The position numbers were made by a program, and so were the translations under genes. Below are positions 44,417 to 56,882 of a stretch of 64,000 nt of DNA, piece after piece; positions within the stretch are counted from its first letter, which is position 1; each line of letters opens with the position of its first letter. The DNA is taken from assembly GCA_011032825.1 (NCBI GenBank), contig JAADJZ010000010.1, positions 1 through 64,000 of the forward strand, read 5' to 3'. Origin of the DNA: Massariosphaeria phaeospora. Taxonomy: Eukaryota > Ascomycota > Dothideomycetes > Pleosporales. The notes under the pieces are model-generated. The model was not told the DNA's origin and ran no database searches. It was given only the letters and a program-made list of their open reading frames with translations.

Positions 44417-46691
44417 TTTAGATACGTAAGGCCTGGTGGTGCGGATGAAGGAAAGCGCAGATAGAGGAGTATTATCAAACAGCAGAGGGAAGCCAGTTAG
44501 GTAGCATTGGCGAAAGATCTTGGACTATTTCATCTATTTAATTAATTAAATGAATACCTAACTTGGTCGATAGCGTGCTACTGTACATAATGATTAAAAA
44601 TCGATTTAGATGTTGCATACGCTTAGTTACGTGATTAGCAAATTATGTACGATGTAAGTTAGCCTTCTTTCCAGCACTAATAGTAAACAGGTAAGTCTCT
44701 TAGGTAACGCTGAGAACAAATGATATTCATAAACCGGAGGCCGATTTCGGTCAGCACTGTAACGAAAGCGTATGGTATAGAGTGCGAGCGGTATTGGTGA
44801 AGTAACTGAGGGCATCATCGTTGTCCAGATTCGTAATTAGGGACATTAGAGAACGTATCTCCTGTTCTAGCAGTGTGATCGAGCGGGCTTTCAACGACTC
44901 AATCGCATTTCGTCCCCAATCTTGTAACATAGTTCTCAAGTCAAGCGACGTGCGCTTTTGTGAGGGTGTAACAGTGTTCCGTGGTAAGGCGGGATGTATC
45001 AACGCAATCTAAGTGGGTCGCAATTGTGCCAGGATTTCGACACTGCGCTAGCCCCGGGTCCTGCTACCGTCTCGGGGATTTAGATTCGATTCGATCTTTC
45101 CGCAAGATGGCGTGAGTTTTTGATGGAAACCAATTTGCGCGCAGCGCGATCCGGATTGCCCTCGTAAATTCCCACCGGAGAGCAGCGCTCGATGTGGTGG
45201 GAAAGCGCATAACAGTATAGAGATCGTATAGGAAGGATATCCGCGCTGGATCTACGATCGACTTCCGCAGTGTTTGTCCTCGTGCCGTCGCTTCGTCGCC
45301 GCCTCTGGCGAACGCGCCAGTTTCCAGATCCAAATCTGGCCGCGATGGAACTACACATGTCCGCGGCCAAGTCTGCCCACTTTGTAGAGGTCGTCCGCGC
45401 GTCGTCGCTTCTCGCTGCGGCTCGCGCAGGTGCGTGAGGTGCGTACGGGTGGAGAGGGATTGATGTGCTTCGAGCTAACGGATCGACGGTCGACGAGAGG
45501 CTCGACGCGCACCGGCCCAGCGCCGTACTCGGGTATGTCGAGAAGAGCTGATGGAGAAACGTGCCAGCGTCCAACCACGACCCAAAAATCGCTTAGGCAT
45601 CGCCTTTCTGAGCGGCAGGGTCGAGCCTTCTTCCCTCGTCATATCTCCTCGCCAAGACCCGCCGGCATGCAGCCTGTATCACCACGCCATGATGTGAGCA
45701 GATGCTGAGGATCGCCTTTGCGTATGAGTGTGTAAGTGAGCGCAGGCGGACAGATGGGCGTCGAACAGAGCCGCGGCGTCGCAATCAGAAGGCGGGCGGT
45801 GGTCTCTGTTGTTGAGAGCCGCGGAGACGTATTGACGAGAGCTGGCTGAGACGTTGTGTGGGGGTGGCGGGAGAGTGGATCTGCTAGGGCGGGGTGTGCC
45901 TGGATCTTGCAAGGCGCGGAGCCGACTTTAGGATGAGCAATGTGAGCAGTATCGCGTCCGAGAGGATTGTACCGCAGGGGTGTACCGGTAGTAGGCTAGA
46001 AAATGTCGAAGCTTGGCAATTTCTGGCCTAGTATGGATAGCTCGTAGGCGATTCGATGCGGCCCGCATCAGAGAATATAATGTGCTCGGTGCAGTCCAGA
46101 GGAGAGGCGAATGTTCACTCGCGCTCAGAATCTCAAGCCTAAGCTTCAAAGTCAGCCTCAGCGTTAGCCTCACAGTCTGCCGACAGCCGTGAACAATCTC
46201 AACCGTCTCAGCCTCCGCAGCGGCCAAGGAGGCGTATGTAGGTGGCATTGGTAGCGTGTTCGTGTCGCTCAACTATTGGGCAGCGCTAATAAGGTATTGT
46301 TACACAACATGTGAGAAACTTTCAATTAGTAGCAATTTTCAGCGCTCGCTTAGCGTTTCTGTTGGGATTGGAGACTCTGGTCAGCGATCCCGTTGCCCAT
46401 TGAGAATAGAAAGCATTCTTTCTTCATTTATCGAGGTAAGACTCGTCTGCAGTTCAGCACCGGTTTCTTCCCTACATTCTAACAGATTGAAGAAGACGAC
46501 AGTAGAGGCTGCGAGTATTCATTTGCGTCGATCATCCGCTCAATACAGGTGTCAATCAGTCTTCCCAATACAGTCTTGCTGTTGTATAACGATGCACAGC
46601 CTGGAAAATTCGTCAGACAATATTCGCTCCGCACGCACAAACTTCTTTCTCTCTTAACACACGCCCGCTACGACCGAAATCAACAACCAAC
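44417..46691. other. Region without a confident gene
   Basis: A minus frame at 44751-45002 reads LDLRTMLQDWGRNAIESLKA and continues helix-like (LLEQEIRSLMSLITNL), so it could be a gene fragment. Minus frames at 45080-45574 and 45928-46272 are Arg/Ser-rich and may be chance in GC-rich DNA. No domain seen. Confidence 0.3.
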
Positions 46692-48829
46692 ATGCAACAT
46701 CCGTGGGACAGTTGTGGGAACTGCGGTGGACCAGCACTAGTTCTGTGCGTTGGCTGTCAAGTACAAGTTTACTGCGGGAAAGAGTGTCAAATAAGCAATA
46801 TGGAAGTTCACTCTACTGTTTGCGAGGGACTTGAGCTAGAAAGGGCAGTTGCCCGAACGGCAGATACTATTCAGAAGGCATATTTCGCATTCCGCGAGCC
46901 TCTGTTCGATAAATCGATTGTGAAGGTTGAGGAGCGAGATCACAAACTGGTCTTATATCTAGACAACGGAGAGGGCGGCAGAAAGAAAGGATGGTTTGTG
47001 GACCTTCCAAATCATCTGATCCAAAACCAAGGCGTAGCCGACGCCATCCTATGCTTTCTCATGGGTAGGGAGCCTCTGGCGTATCTTTTGAATCTTATTC
47101 GGTATCTCACGGACGGTAGGTTGCCTGTGGATCTGAACAAGATCCAAGCTTACAGCATGTAGATATGGCAGTCAAGGTGGAGGAGGTCCAAGTGAGGCTG
47201 AAAGACATACCGCGAAACATGACTGTCATTTATGCAGATGGTGTTCAACGATCCATCCACCCTGACAACCCTCACTTTCTCCTCCGTTTAACATCAAGGG
47301 AGAGCAAGAAGACATGGGCCATCGATATCACTGGTGCACAATTCGGCCTTACCCAACACCTCTGGCCATGGGAAGAATATCTCAACAAACATATCGAAAC
47401 AGTTGAGATCATCTCAGAACTCAATATGAGCTGTACATTGCTCAGAACATCGTCTTTCTTGCAGGGCGCACCCAGCCTTGATTTTGGCATTCCCTTCGCC
47501 GCGATCGATCGTGTAGACCTCGCTATCAAGAGGTGGGAAGAGACTGAACTCGATAAGAGAGTGTTCGTATACGTCGAGAACTTTTCCGCAGCACAAGAAA
47601 GCCTCATTCAAACCATTAAAGACGCCACGCGCACGTTTGTGGACCAATCTGATTATTCCAAGGAAGTACAGGAAGCGATCGAGTACGAACAGAAGAACCC
47701 AAATGCTAGTAGGAAGGAGTTAGAACAACTCCATTTGGCGATCTACAGATCGCATTTGGAACCTCAAAACAAGCACTGTTCCAGCTGTGGTGAGCTGGCA
47801 ACTATGAAATGCAGTCAATGTAGAGTACATGTATACTGCAATGCAAAATGCCAGAGGGCGCATTAGATCGAACACAAAAAGGGTTGCAAAACGAAGAATC
47901 TGGACAAGATAATGTATCGAGCCGGAGCTTTGCTGCAGAATTTGTATCTGGCATTCCGTAGGATAACGTTCAGACATCAGTTGAGCAAAATCGGAGACTC
48001 TGGTCGTTATCTTACTATCCATATGAAGCTCTCCGCGATCCCAGGAGTTACCTTCAGCCCTTTCCCAGATTCCCTGGTTGCAAACGAGAAGGAAAAGAAC
48101 ATGGTGTTATGCGCGTCGCGTTGTAGTAACTTTGTAGGGCACTTCAAAGAGGTCATCGAGATGATGCTGAAAGGTAATTTACGATCCCAACAGCTATTAT
48201 CGTACTGACAGCTTCTTGCGTTTCCAGGTTGCGATGTGATAGTAGATGAGATCAGCGTTAAGATGAAGCCACCGGAGAGGAGTGCGATCTTGATGGTCGA
48301 AGGCCACGGCTCAGGCGAAGAGGGCCACAACTCCCACTATCTATTCCAGGTTACGAAGCATCTCCCCTTCAAGCAGTGGATATTCGATATCACTGGACCT
48401 CAACTCAATGTGTTCGATCCATGCCTGAGTCTCTCAACATACTCGGCGAAGTATGTTGACCGATTTCGACTGACAGCACCTTTGGGCACCGCGAGAATCT
48501 TGTTCGACAATTTGGCCGAATTAAAGGGCATAGCTGGTCTAGAAGTCCGCATCGACCGGGATGCAGTCAGAGCTCTTGAGATGGGAATCCGCGAGTGGCA
48601 AACTCGTTCAAGTAGCACTTTACCTGAACTTCTCCGCCAGCCTGAGAGTCTCTTCGAAAATCAACACCAAGAACTCTTAACCATAGTTCAGCTAGCTTTG
48701 ACTCAATTCGTCCGTTCCGCCGATTACACGTCTGAATTCAACTCTGGCAGACAAGACATGTCCACGCTGGGAGCAACGACTGCGGTTTTCAGCAAGCACG
48801 AAGAATACCTCAAACAATTCCTTGATTGA
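46692..48829 (+). pseudogene. Tandem double-MYND protein with one nonsense codon
   Basis: ATG 46692; exon 1 to 47115; 47-bp intron (GTAGG…CATGTAG); exon 2 from 47163 to 48173; 54-bp intron; exon 3 from 48228 to TGA 48827. Two copies of the same module follow each other: module 1 has a MYND finger (SCGNCGG…CVGCQVQVYCGKECQ, residues 8-43) and a domain containing KTWAIDITGAQFGL; module 2 repeats this with CSSCGELATMKCSQC…YCNAKCQRAH (about 347-375) and KQWIFDITGPQLNV. The introns lie at the same place in both modules. A TAG at 47864 replaces the Trp expected in the MYND signature (H-W-x2-HK), so the protein would stop at about residue 375. A further possible C-terminal piece lies at 48847-49062 after a frame change. 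Confidence 0.65.
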
Positions 48830-50915
48830 ACGAGACATAGGTCAGGTTGCAATTCTTCACTCAAGCGAATCTGAGGAACGTGGGACGAGGCGACGAAGAT
48901 GATCAAGCATTGCTAATAGGTGTTGATAAACGCTTCAATCTGACGGTAGTTTCATGCGGTCGTTTGTTGCGATTGAGTGACGAGAAAGGTTGTATCTGGC
49001 ACTTGATCTCTGCTGCTGAGCTTGCACGCTTTATTGCCAGGCCACTAAAGCTTCAAAGTTGATGATGTGTGATTGGTCTCTTATTGGCTGCTGGCGGTGG
49101 TATGTGGGCAGTCCACGCGACGACGTCTAGCATCTCTTGTGCGTGGTGGCTAAAATCTAAATTTCATACTTGTCAATGAGTGAGCCGGCTCGCTCAGCTC
49201 GCTCAGCTTGGACGTTTTGACCAAGCCCAATGAGCTGAGCGCGCACGGCGAGCTCAGTGCGCTGGACATTGTCTCACCTGCCAGCCAATGCGCTCGTAGC
49301 CGCGACCACCAGACAGCTTTGTGCGGCTCGCCGTAAGCTCGAGAAGAGTGCAGGCTTTGGCAACCCCACGGATCTTGTAAAGTAGTGCAACATAAGAGCC
49401 CGTACACAATTTCCTCATATCCAAGTAGCTGCCCCGACCCTGCCTTGCCGCCGACACGAGCTCGCCTTGCTTCACCTTCGCACAAGACCACTGGTATTAG
49501 GCTCGCGATTTGTCTCGCGCCATATTTGTTTGCCTTCTCGCCAGTGCACCCATATCTTGCCGGGGTCGAGATCGTGGGCGAGGGAGAAATGGCTGGCCGG
49601 GGCAGGCGATGGAGCGCTACCGCTTGCAAGAGCGTAGAAAGCGAGGGGGTAATTAACAATCGAGGCATCGTCGCGCTATGCTCCGCTGCGACACGAGGGA
49701 GAGTACATAAGTTATCCAAGGTAGCGGCTGTGTATTTCAGTACTGTAGCATACAGGCATTGCGACTCACTTAGTCGCTGTCTTCTCTGCTGTAAAAGGCG
49801 CCGTGCATCCGGTTCTCTTATCAACGTACAGATTGGATGGTGTAGAGAGCGCCTCTGATTCGGCCATGAAGTGATGCACTTGATCAATGTGTATGTAGTG
49901 CGGTCGTGTAGCGGGTTGCTTCAGCGGGTTGGCGTGGTGGCGACGGCTTCAGGGATCAGCGGTCTGACAGCTTGCCGGCAGTGGCAGGGTCGCGAGGGAA
50001 GACTGTGACAAGCGCATTTGTCATTGTAGGCGGTCGAGTCCAGTACTCGTCAGCGGATGGGAATCGCGCGTCGCCTTGGCTGAGGTGAAGAAAGCTCATC
50101 TGAGCGCCCTTGGGTGAAATCTGAGCCGAGGTACTGGTAGGTAGCGTGGGGCGAAAACAGCGGTCCGGCGGATGAGACGCTGGTTCCGAGAATCCCAATC
50201 CTGGTCTGTGTAGGCCCACTCAGTCTCCCCGAGTGCAGATTTAGCAACTCGGTACCTCAGCTGAACCCGCAGTTCGTGAGTAGCGTTGCCTTTCTTTAGA
50301 CGTCCATTTGTATGCGACCAACTTGACATTTGCGGTATCATCCTCTCCTACCAAACCCGCTGTGGTTTAGCCGACTGATCGTTAATCAACGACGCGTAAA
50401 GTACGTGCAAGTTTGTGAGCGCTTGATGTGACACCGACGCGAGATACAACAGCCTTGGACTATATCGCGCGATTACATCCACCGACCCGCCCTGGATTCG
50501 CTGCCTTCGCGCCGTCGCATACAAAACCTAACGAGGGCTCCGCGAGAAGTCGCTCGACGTCCGCCCATTTGCAAAGCACCTTATGCGCCTCAGGTAGCTG
50601 CGTGCTGCGAACTCGGCGTAAACTTGGTAGTTATGCTCCAGGTTAAAGTGGCACAATAGTCCGTCCCATCGCAATGCTCAAAGCTAGCATACAGCGAGGG
50701 CATAATGAGAAGATCTCTCTCAAGTAGCAATACACATTCCCACTGGCACAGTTGCACCATTCCTCTAACTGAACATAGTCTAAGTCTATTGTGCAATCAA
50801 AACGCCGCCACAACCTACGAAACCTTATCATTCTCCTCAGACAACGGCTCTCTTAACAAAATGATGCATGCAACTTCCCAGCCTAACCGTTCCGACCCTG
50901 CTTGACCTGGTTCCA
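48830..50915. other. Mostly without supported genes
   Basis: 48847-49062 reads a protein-like stretch (LRNVGRGDEDDQALLIGVD) that may be the detached 3' end of the double-MYND gene. From 49063 on, long frames on both strands (49150-49887 minus, 49385-49858 plus) are GC-bias frames without domains. GAGC/GCTC-rich short repeats lie near 49180-49270. Confidence 0.35.
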
Positions 50916-51420
50916 TTACCCGACCGTCTTCACGCGGATGTGAACATTGTATTCGCCCAATTCAATACGAATATAGCTGTCGTCGTAAGGTCCGTTCATA
51001 TTGGTATCCAACCCATCCAGATCCATCACCGCAAACTCCATTGTTCCTTTGTCGTTGGAATAGGCGTGGCCCACAGAGACCTCCCTAGACATTTCATCGA
51101 CGCAAAGATGTAGATCTCGGGCGTTAATGTGCCGGTATTCTTTCACTAGTTGCCCCATTGTTAGTCAGGATATTTTTCCTAATTTATAGATTGACTCACA
51201 TTCAACCAACTGCGTCATCTCGCCTATGTCCGACCCTTCCCAGGGTACCCCACCCGTCTGCATCCAGATGCGGGGTATCCCATCCGCGAGCCTCCAGACC
51301 CAGGGTACATCACCTGAGTGCTTCTTGATCCACCAAGTTCCATGCGCGTGCATCACGACCCAAGATATTTCGCCTGTGTGCATCCCGCTCCAGGTTACGT
51401 ATATGCCGCCCGTGAGCAAT
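50916..51420 (-). CDS. Hypothetical protein with a 10-residue Trp/Gly repeat
   Basis: The 3' exon (51158-50916) reads EYRHINARDLHLCVDEM, then VGHAYSNDKGTMEFAVMDLD and ends YIRIELGEYNVHIRVKTVG, a compact protein-like sequence. It can stand alone from ATG 51158 (80 residues) or be joined through an intron (GTGAGTCAATC…CTGACTAACAATGGGGCAACTAG) to an upstream exon made of 10-residue repeats (HTGEISWVVM, HSGDVPWVWR, QTGGVPWEGS). The repeat exon rests on a 30-bp minisatellite and has no clear start codon. No family recognised. Confidence 0.35.
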
Positions 51421-51465
51421 ACGACCCAAGATAACTGCGTACTGCCCGCATGCGCCCCAGCCTAG
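51230..51465. repeat. Minisatellite, 30/36-bp period
   Basis: Four 30-bp and two 36-bp tandem units of similar sequence (each begins C-A/C-TCC or CATCAC, and contains CCCAGGGTA or CCAAGATA). Period lengths are multiples of three, so every frame stays open across it on both strands. Confidence 0.7.
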
Positions 51466-52840
51466 GGCATACCGTAGGACATTGTCCTGTCTTTGCGGTC
51501 TTCTTATGTCTTTCTGCTACAAGAGACTACACAAGGACTAGAGTTGTTTCTCATGCCTACGACTATGGTTATGCTGCCATGATCATGCATGGCAGGTCGA
51601 CTGCCTAACGCTATGGAGGAACCCTGCAGCCCGTTGCCCACTCGGCCGTGCTGCAACTAGCCAATGAGAAGGCTGCTGGAACCTGTCAGCTAAACTAGGA
51701 CAGATGGAGTTACTCTACGACGCCACCGATACCCCTCACGTGAACGCGCGTACTTCGTGTCTGAGTAGCCTCTAGAGCCTCATACAGGCTCTCACTCGTT
51801 TGCAGTAGATTTTCCCAAAACTGTGCCTTTGGTCAACACCTAACCTCAGTTTCTCAAACACACGTGTTGTCCAAAACACGCGTCTAACTGATCTGAGTCT
51901 CAGCACGTAGATAGTATCTACTCCTCCTCTATTTCAACACTGATCCTGACAATACAGCTAACTCGTAGATGTAGTGCTCATGCCTAACCAACAGCACCGT
52001 TGTGATAGTGTTATACACGATATAGCCACGTCACCGCTTAACGGCCCATCGAACCCAGCTCTGCGGCACCCCCGACTAGTACCATATTTCACGGCCATTT
52101 GGAAGCGTGCAAATTCATGTTCTCCTTGCAGTGCTCGTACTCTCGCAAAACACAAAGTGGTCGTCCGCCGCCTGGAAGAATCACTAACGCCAATCCTTGC
52201 AATCTCAATCTGTCACGGTTGAGGGCATCTCCTGCCTCACGTGCAGTGGCACCTCACCTCTGGTGAGACGATGTTGCCTTCACTGCACTAGCGCTGTTTA
52301 CAGCTACCATTGTATACATACAGTTCGTAGCTACACACAATACAACCTTAGTTCAATCCGTTAAATCTTCCTGCATATGCGCTGTTCCTACACCGCAACA
52401 CAATCCAATCTCAATGCTCATACTAAACATGAAGTTTTTAATGTGCATGCGCGTAAATATTTTCCATTACTAAATAAGTATTTTGAACTTTGTGAATGCC
52501 CTGCTTCTCCGCTCCCCTGTATCGCAAAACCCGGTACTAGCAGTTCTGAAGTGAACCCAAGATAAAAGCAATTGTATCGCATACAGCTATCAGCAAAAAC
52601 CCCCCCTTGCAATAGCAATGCGTCTGAAATGGATCACTGAGTACAGCGAAACCAGGGTGTACCACAAAAACTGAGTTCCGCAAAAAGAGAGCAATGGTAC
52701 AGCGAGCGGATGTGAAGTATTGTGTTAACACATGCAAGCAAGAAGTTACTGACATGCAGGAGCTCGTTGTCGGGCGGTGACATGGCGGGAAGCGATGTTG
52801 TAGTCCTCGAGAGGAACCTTTAGCCAAAAGAAAAACTTCC
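51466..52840. other. Intergenic, no supported gene
   Basis: No domain or convincing frame on either strand. 52600-52840 is the 3' flank of the methyltransferase gene. Confidence 0.4.
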
Positions 52841-53963
52841 TTAAAAGGGAGCGTTGCGTAATGCAGCACTTTGGACCTCCCAGATAGGTTCCCCCAGTTC
52901 AATGAGTCTAGTACCGAAATCCCGTAACACGTCCCTTACGACACTGTCGGATAGAGCATTGTTTTCGTCGTACTCGGCTTCGGTGCCAAAGGTGGCTATA
53001 CGCCACTCATTCTTCCACGTCGTTACAGCTGTTTGAAAGTACGTACTCTCAGGCTGTATGTTTCCAGCAACAACGTAGAATGACGACCGGATAGCGTGTT
53101 TCTTAATAGGTTTGAAGAGCTGCAGTGACGAGAACTTGCTCAAGGTGTGTAGCAGCAAAATCGTATTGGGAGCGTCCAGTTTGTGCAGCAGGATCACTAT
53201 CTTCCCGTCCTTCTTGATGCGCTGCATCGCCAGTACAAGTTGACTCGTAAGCAACCGCCATGCTTCGCATTTCTCTCGATATTCCGCTCTAGGATGCATC
53301 CGAAGAACCTGTCCATCGCAGAAAATGAGGTCAAACCGATCTCCATAGAATGGACGATCCGGGAGGAAGTTTGCAGCATCGGGATGCTCGGCAGGGATGT
53401 CGGCAACATCCATCTCCGCAGCCAGCATTGTGATATCAAGAAATTGAGCTTGTACTCTGGTGTCTGATTGCCAGTCGGGTAGCAGCATGTCATGGCCTCC
53501 TTGAGAGATTGGCAAACTGATACCACAGACATGTGCATCGCTGTTGGCTTTGAGTACAGAAGCTGCGAAGCCGCCAGGTGCCATGCAGAGATCGAGGATG
53601 ATGGGACGTCCATTCTCTGAAGTTGCTGGTGTCAAAGCGGAAGTCGCGCGGTGCAATTCGCCACCAATCTGGCACATCATCTCAAAGAAGATTCGCTTTC
53701 CGGCCATGTTGGCATGATCGGCCTGAAAGCGCTTTTTCTTGAAATGATGATCTCCTTGAGGATTGTCCCATCCCTTATCGATGTCAGCGCAATGCATAGA
53801 TCTATGCTCGGTACCTTACCTTTTGTCGGAGGTCTGCGAGCTCTTTGAACACAGCAGATCGCTCCAGAAGATACACTTGAACAATTGATTGCAGACTCTG
53901 TGTTGTTACAGCCGCTGAAGATAGGTTGCAATCCAGGTCCACAAGATCTGGGTCTTGCGGCAT
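52841..53963 (-). CDS. FtsJ-like SAM-dependent methyltransferase
   Basis: Minus strand, exon 1 53963-53820, intron 53819-53774 (46 bp, GTAAGG…GATAAG), exon 2 53773-52841, giving 358 residues. The Rossmann-type SAM-binding site is clear at residues about 106-118 (IILDLCMAPGGFAAS), followed by an acidic end of strand 2/4 (FDLIFCDGQ, about 190) and a KIVILLHKLDAP strand with the Lys typical of the FtsJ/RrmJ family (K-D-K-E type RNA 2'-O-methyltransferases). Fungal proteins of this sort are widespread and their RNA substrate is unknown. The gene looks intact. An upstream in-frame ATG at about 54005 would add 14 residues. It is divergent from the DUF6606-type fragment. Confidence 0.75.
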
Positions 53964-54905
53964 GCTGTTGATCAGAGGTGAATGCAGGGATTTTATCTGC
54001 CACATTAGCTGGCGCACGGGATGATAGCGAAGATGTGTAGATGTAGAAGAGACATACCGAGGTAAGTTGTTGATGGAGCTATGCCAGCGTTTGTTCAGTG
54101 AGGTGATTGGGAATCGTAATGTAGAGGCAGGAGAAAGTTTTGCAAATTCTTAAGGACCGATAATATAGCGGAAATCGGTCGGTTGTTGTTTGTCGTTTTC
54201 CCCCACGTGACTCAGCATTCTAGCACCTTGTTTGTTTGTTTTAGTGACCCAGTGACCCGAGCAACCGGGAATCTACCGAATCACGTGTCGGATTGCTATC
54301 TCTCTGCCAAAGCAATTAATCAAAAGTAGACTGGTAGTCTATACAAATCTTGTTTGCTAACAATCATGACCGGTACAGGCAATCCGCTGCGCGGTGGAGA
54401 GAAGGAGGAACTTTGGTCAATTCTGAGGTGATCAGTGAGAGCATTACGATATCTCCATACTCGAGAAGAACATATCTATCATAGAGCCAGTCTCGTCTCT
54501 GCTCTACCAGCTTGAATCAGCTACCCATTAACACGGGCTTTCTGCCTCCTTCTCATCCCTTCCATCTTTTCGAATGTGCAAAAGCCGCTTTCGTCCTTCC
54601 TAATGAACCAAAACTGCTCACAATGTGAGGCCCGTTTGCACTCATCTCAACACAACATTACCTAAGAAAACTTCTTCTCGGCCAACCTCGCTCCAGCTCA
54701 ATCCCCGTCACCTCACGCTCAACCACTACGCTCCGATAAACTCGCGCAGTAACGCCTTGATCTTATTCTTGTGTTGCGGGTAAAGCCTTCGCTACGAACC
54801 GTTTTGGTTTGAAGAGCTATCGGTACGTTTGTGACAGACTTCACTGGTTTCAAGCCACGTTGGCTCACAATGACTGACTGGGCATTTACAGACAAGACGA
54901 GCAGT
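53964..54905. other. Intergenic between divergent genes
   Basis: Contains the presumed divergent promoters. A short frame at 54366-54428 (MTGTGNPLRGGEKEEL) followed by GTGATC could be a non-conserved leader exon of the plus-strand gene, but this is unsupported. Confidence 0.35.
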
Positions 54906-55229
54906 ATGGCTCCCTCCAGTGGGTCATCGGCCCAAGCGACGAGATGCCTTGTCAATCACATCTTACTGCCACTGGAGCTTCCTCAGAAGAGTGACTACAA
55001 CGCGTCCTATGAGCGACACCTGATTGAGACTACACTGCAGGCTCTACAAGAATTCAAGAGCCGTATCAGTCCCCGCCATACGAGCGCCGTCAATTCAGCC
55101 ATAGCTACAGTCGAGAACCTTCGAGATAGTCGAGACACCAATGGCAACATCAGCGAAGTCCAGCTGATATCAATTCTCAGTAATGTCGCAAGCAGTGCGC
55201 CTGATATTGTAGTTTTCAAAAGACCTTGA
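54906..55229 (+). pseudogene. 5' fragment of a DUF6606-type large protein, cut by element 2
   Basis: From ATG 54906 the frame reads ATRCLVNHILLPLELPQKSD, then YNASYERHLIETTLQALQEF and VNSAIATVENLRDSRDTNGN, then ISEVQLISILSNV. This matches the N-terminal region (LVNHVFLPPKLPQ…) of very large fungal proteins with DUF6606, DUF3638 and DUF3645 domains, often annotated as ubiquitinyl hydrolases, normally about 3000 residues. Here the homology stops after about 105 codons at TGA 55227, next to transposon DNA, and the rest is absent from the window. Confidence 0.6.
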
Positions 55230-55396
55230 GGTAGGTCCGTGCGCTAGATAGGCTAAACATCGGCCACAAGCCAATTTTGTATGAGGCAAAATGAATCAAT
55301 GATATCTCTCCTGTTTTTCAATCAATATCGTCCCAAAGTCATTCAAATCTTGTGTATTTCGTGAGGCTACGCCCCATACCTGTTCAGGTGATCAAA

Positions 55397-56383
55397 ATGG
55401 AGAGAGGAGGTGGCAAACAGCTCGAGGCAGACCTTCTGCAGAGGGTAGTCAACTGGATTGAGGCTGGCTACAGGAACTGCGACATACAAAGGGAACTAGG
55501 CGTCAGTGATAACAGTATTAGAAAATACAGACTCAACCTTGAGGTGTTTGGCGAGCCGTACGCCCCACAGTTTGTACGGATTGGTCGCCCCCCTTTGTTG
55601 TTGCAAGGTCATATAGATGGCCTCCTTGCGTTTTTGGATGAGAAGCTGAGTGCCTATCTGGAGGAGATGCAGGCGTTTTTGTACGACGAGTACGATACGC
55701 GAGCATCTCCCGCTACAGTGTATCGAGCCCTCGAGAGAGCCAGGTGGAGCAGAAAGAGGGCGACGAAACACGCCCGTGAGAGGAGCGAGCCTCTACGCGC
55801 CGTGTTTAGATGCCGGCTTCAAACCTGGCGAGCTGATCAGATCGTCTGTATTGACGAGTCTGCTGCCAACGAGAGAACTGGCGATAGGAAGTATGGGTGG
55901 TCTCCTATCAATACGCCAGTTGACGTCGCCTACTCAATGAAACGCTCTGAGAGATGGAGCTTGCTGCCGGCGTTAACCGTTGACGGTTACCTCACCCACA
56001 CGGTGTTTCAAGGTGGAATAACAAGCGATATATTCGAGGATTTCTTGCGCAATCACGTGCTCCCGCACTGTAACCCTTTTCTACTGCCGCGGTCAGTTAT
56101 TATACTTGATAACGCTTCTATCCATCGAGCAGCGAGTATCGCGGCGCTGTGCCATGAGGCAGGCGTGCAGCTGGAGTTCCTGCCGCCATACTCGCCAGAT
56201 TTCAATCCGATTGAGCAAGCCTTCAAGGTGTTGAAGTCCTGGCTCAAGCGGCATTAGAAAGAGACGGAGCTGTTTGACAGCTTTGCCTACGCGCTAGAGC
56301 TTGCCGTACAACAGTGCTGCTATGGCGAGATGGGTCGGGCGGAGGGGTTCTTCAAACATTGTGGCTATATCTTGGATGGTTGA
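55397..56383 (+). pseudogene. DD34E Tc1/mariner-group transposase, one TAG
   Basis: ATG 55397 to TGA 56381, 328 codons, with one TAG at 56255 (codon 287, CAG to TAG likely). Residues 8-70 form a helix-turn-helix (LLQRVVNWIEAGYRNCDIQR then ELGVSDNSIRKY). The catalytic triad is Asp153 (IVCIDES), Asp238 (IILDNASIH) and Glu273 (PPYSPDFNPIE), with 34 residues between the last two. The stop lies behind the catalytic Glu, so a nearly complete protein could still be made. The sequence is only distantly related to the element 1 transposase (shared DDE motifs, few other identities visible). Confidence 0.8.
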
Positions 56384-56882
56384 ACCTGTGGCGACATCCT
56401 GGGATAGCAGCGGTAACTTCGGGGGCCTCAAAAATCAACCCCTAGGTCGCTATAACAACACCCACCGCCATTGGAAAAATATCATACAAGTTACCAGCTT
56501 GCTGCGATACTGTTAGCAACAATCGCGCAGTATTTTTACGCAATAATGTGGCGACGTGGTGGTGTTGTAGCGATACTTACCGTGACGGCTATTATTGAAA
56601 CTTTCTAATTCATCTGGTGTATCGTGGGTTGCCTCAACGTCAACCTCATCCTCCTCTGGGTAGGTAGCGTCGTAGCGCAGCGCCTTACGCTCTTGATTAT
56701 GTTGCGGTTATGAGGAGAAGCAGATCACGTAATAGTGTTCTAGTGCTACTTCCTCACTTATCGAGTACCTCTTACCTCAGCTGTATCATAGATACGTCAT
56801 GTAAATAGACCCTGCTGCTGGCCCTTCGAGAGGGCAGCACGAGCAAAAGAACACGACAGGACAATACACAATACTTCTATTT

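Noticed and set aside
49150..49887. Minus-strand frame of 245 codons
   Set aside because: No ATG context, no domain, low-complexity composition, and an equally long frame on the other strand; probably chance in GC-rich DNA.
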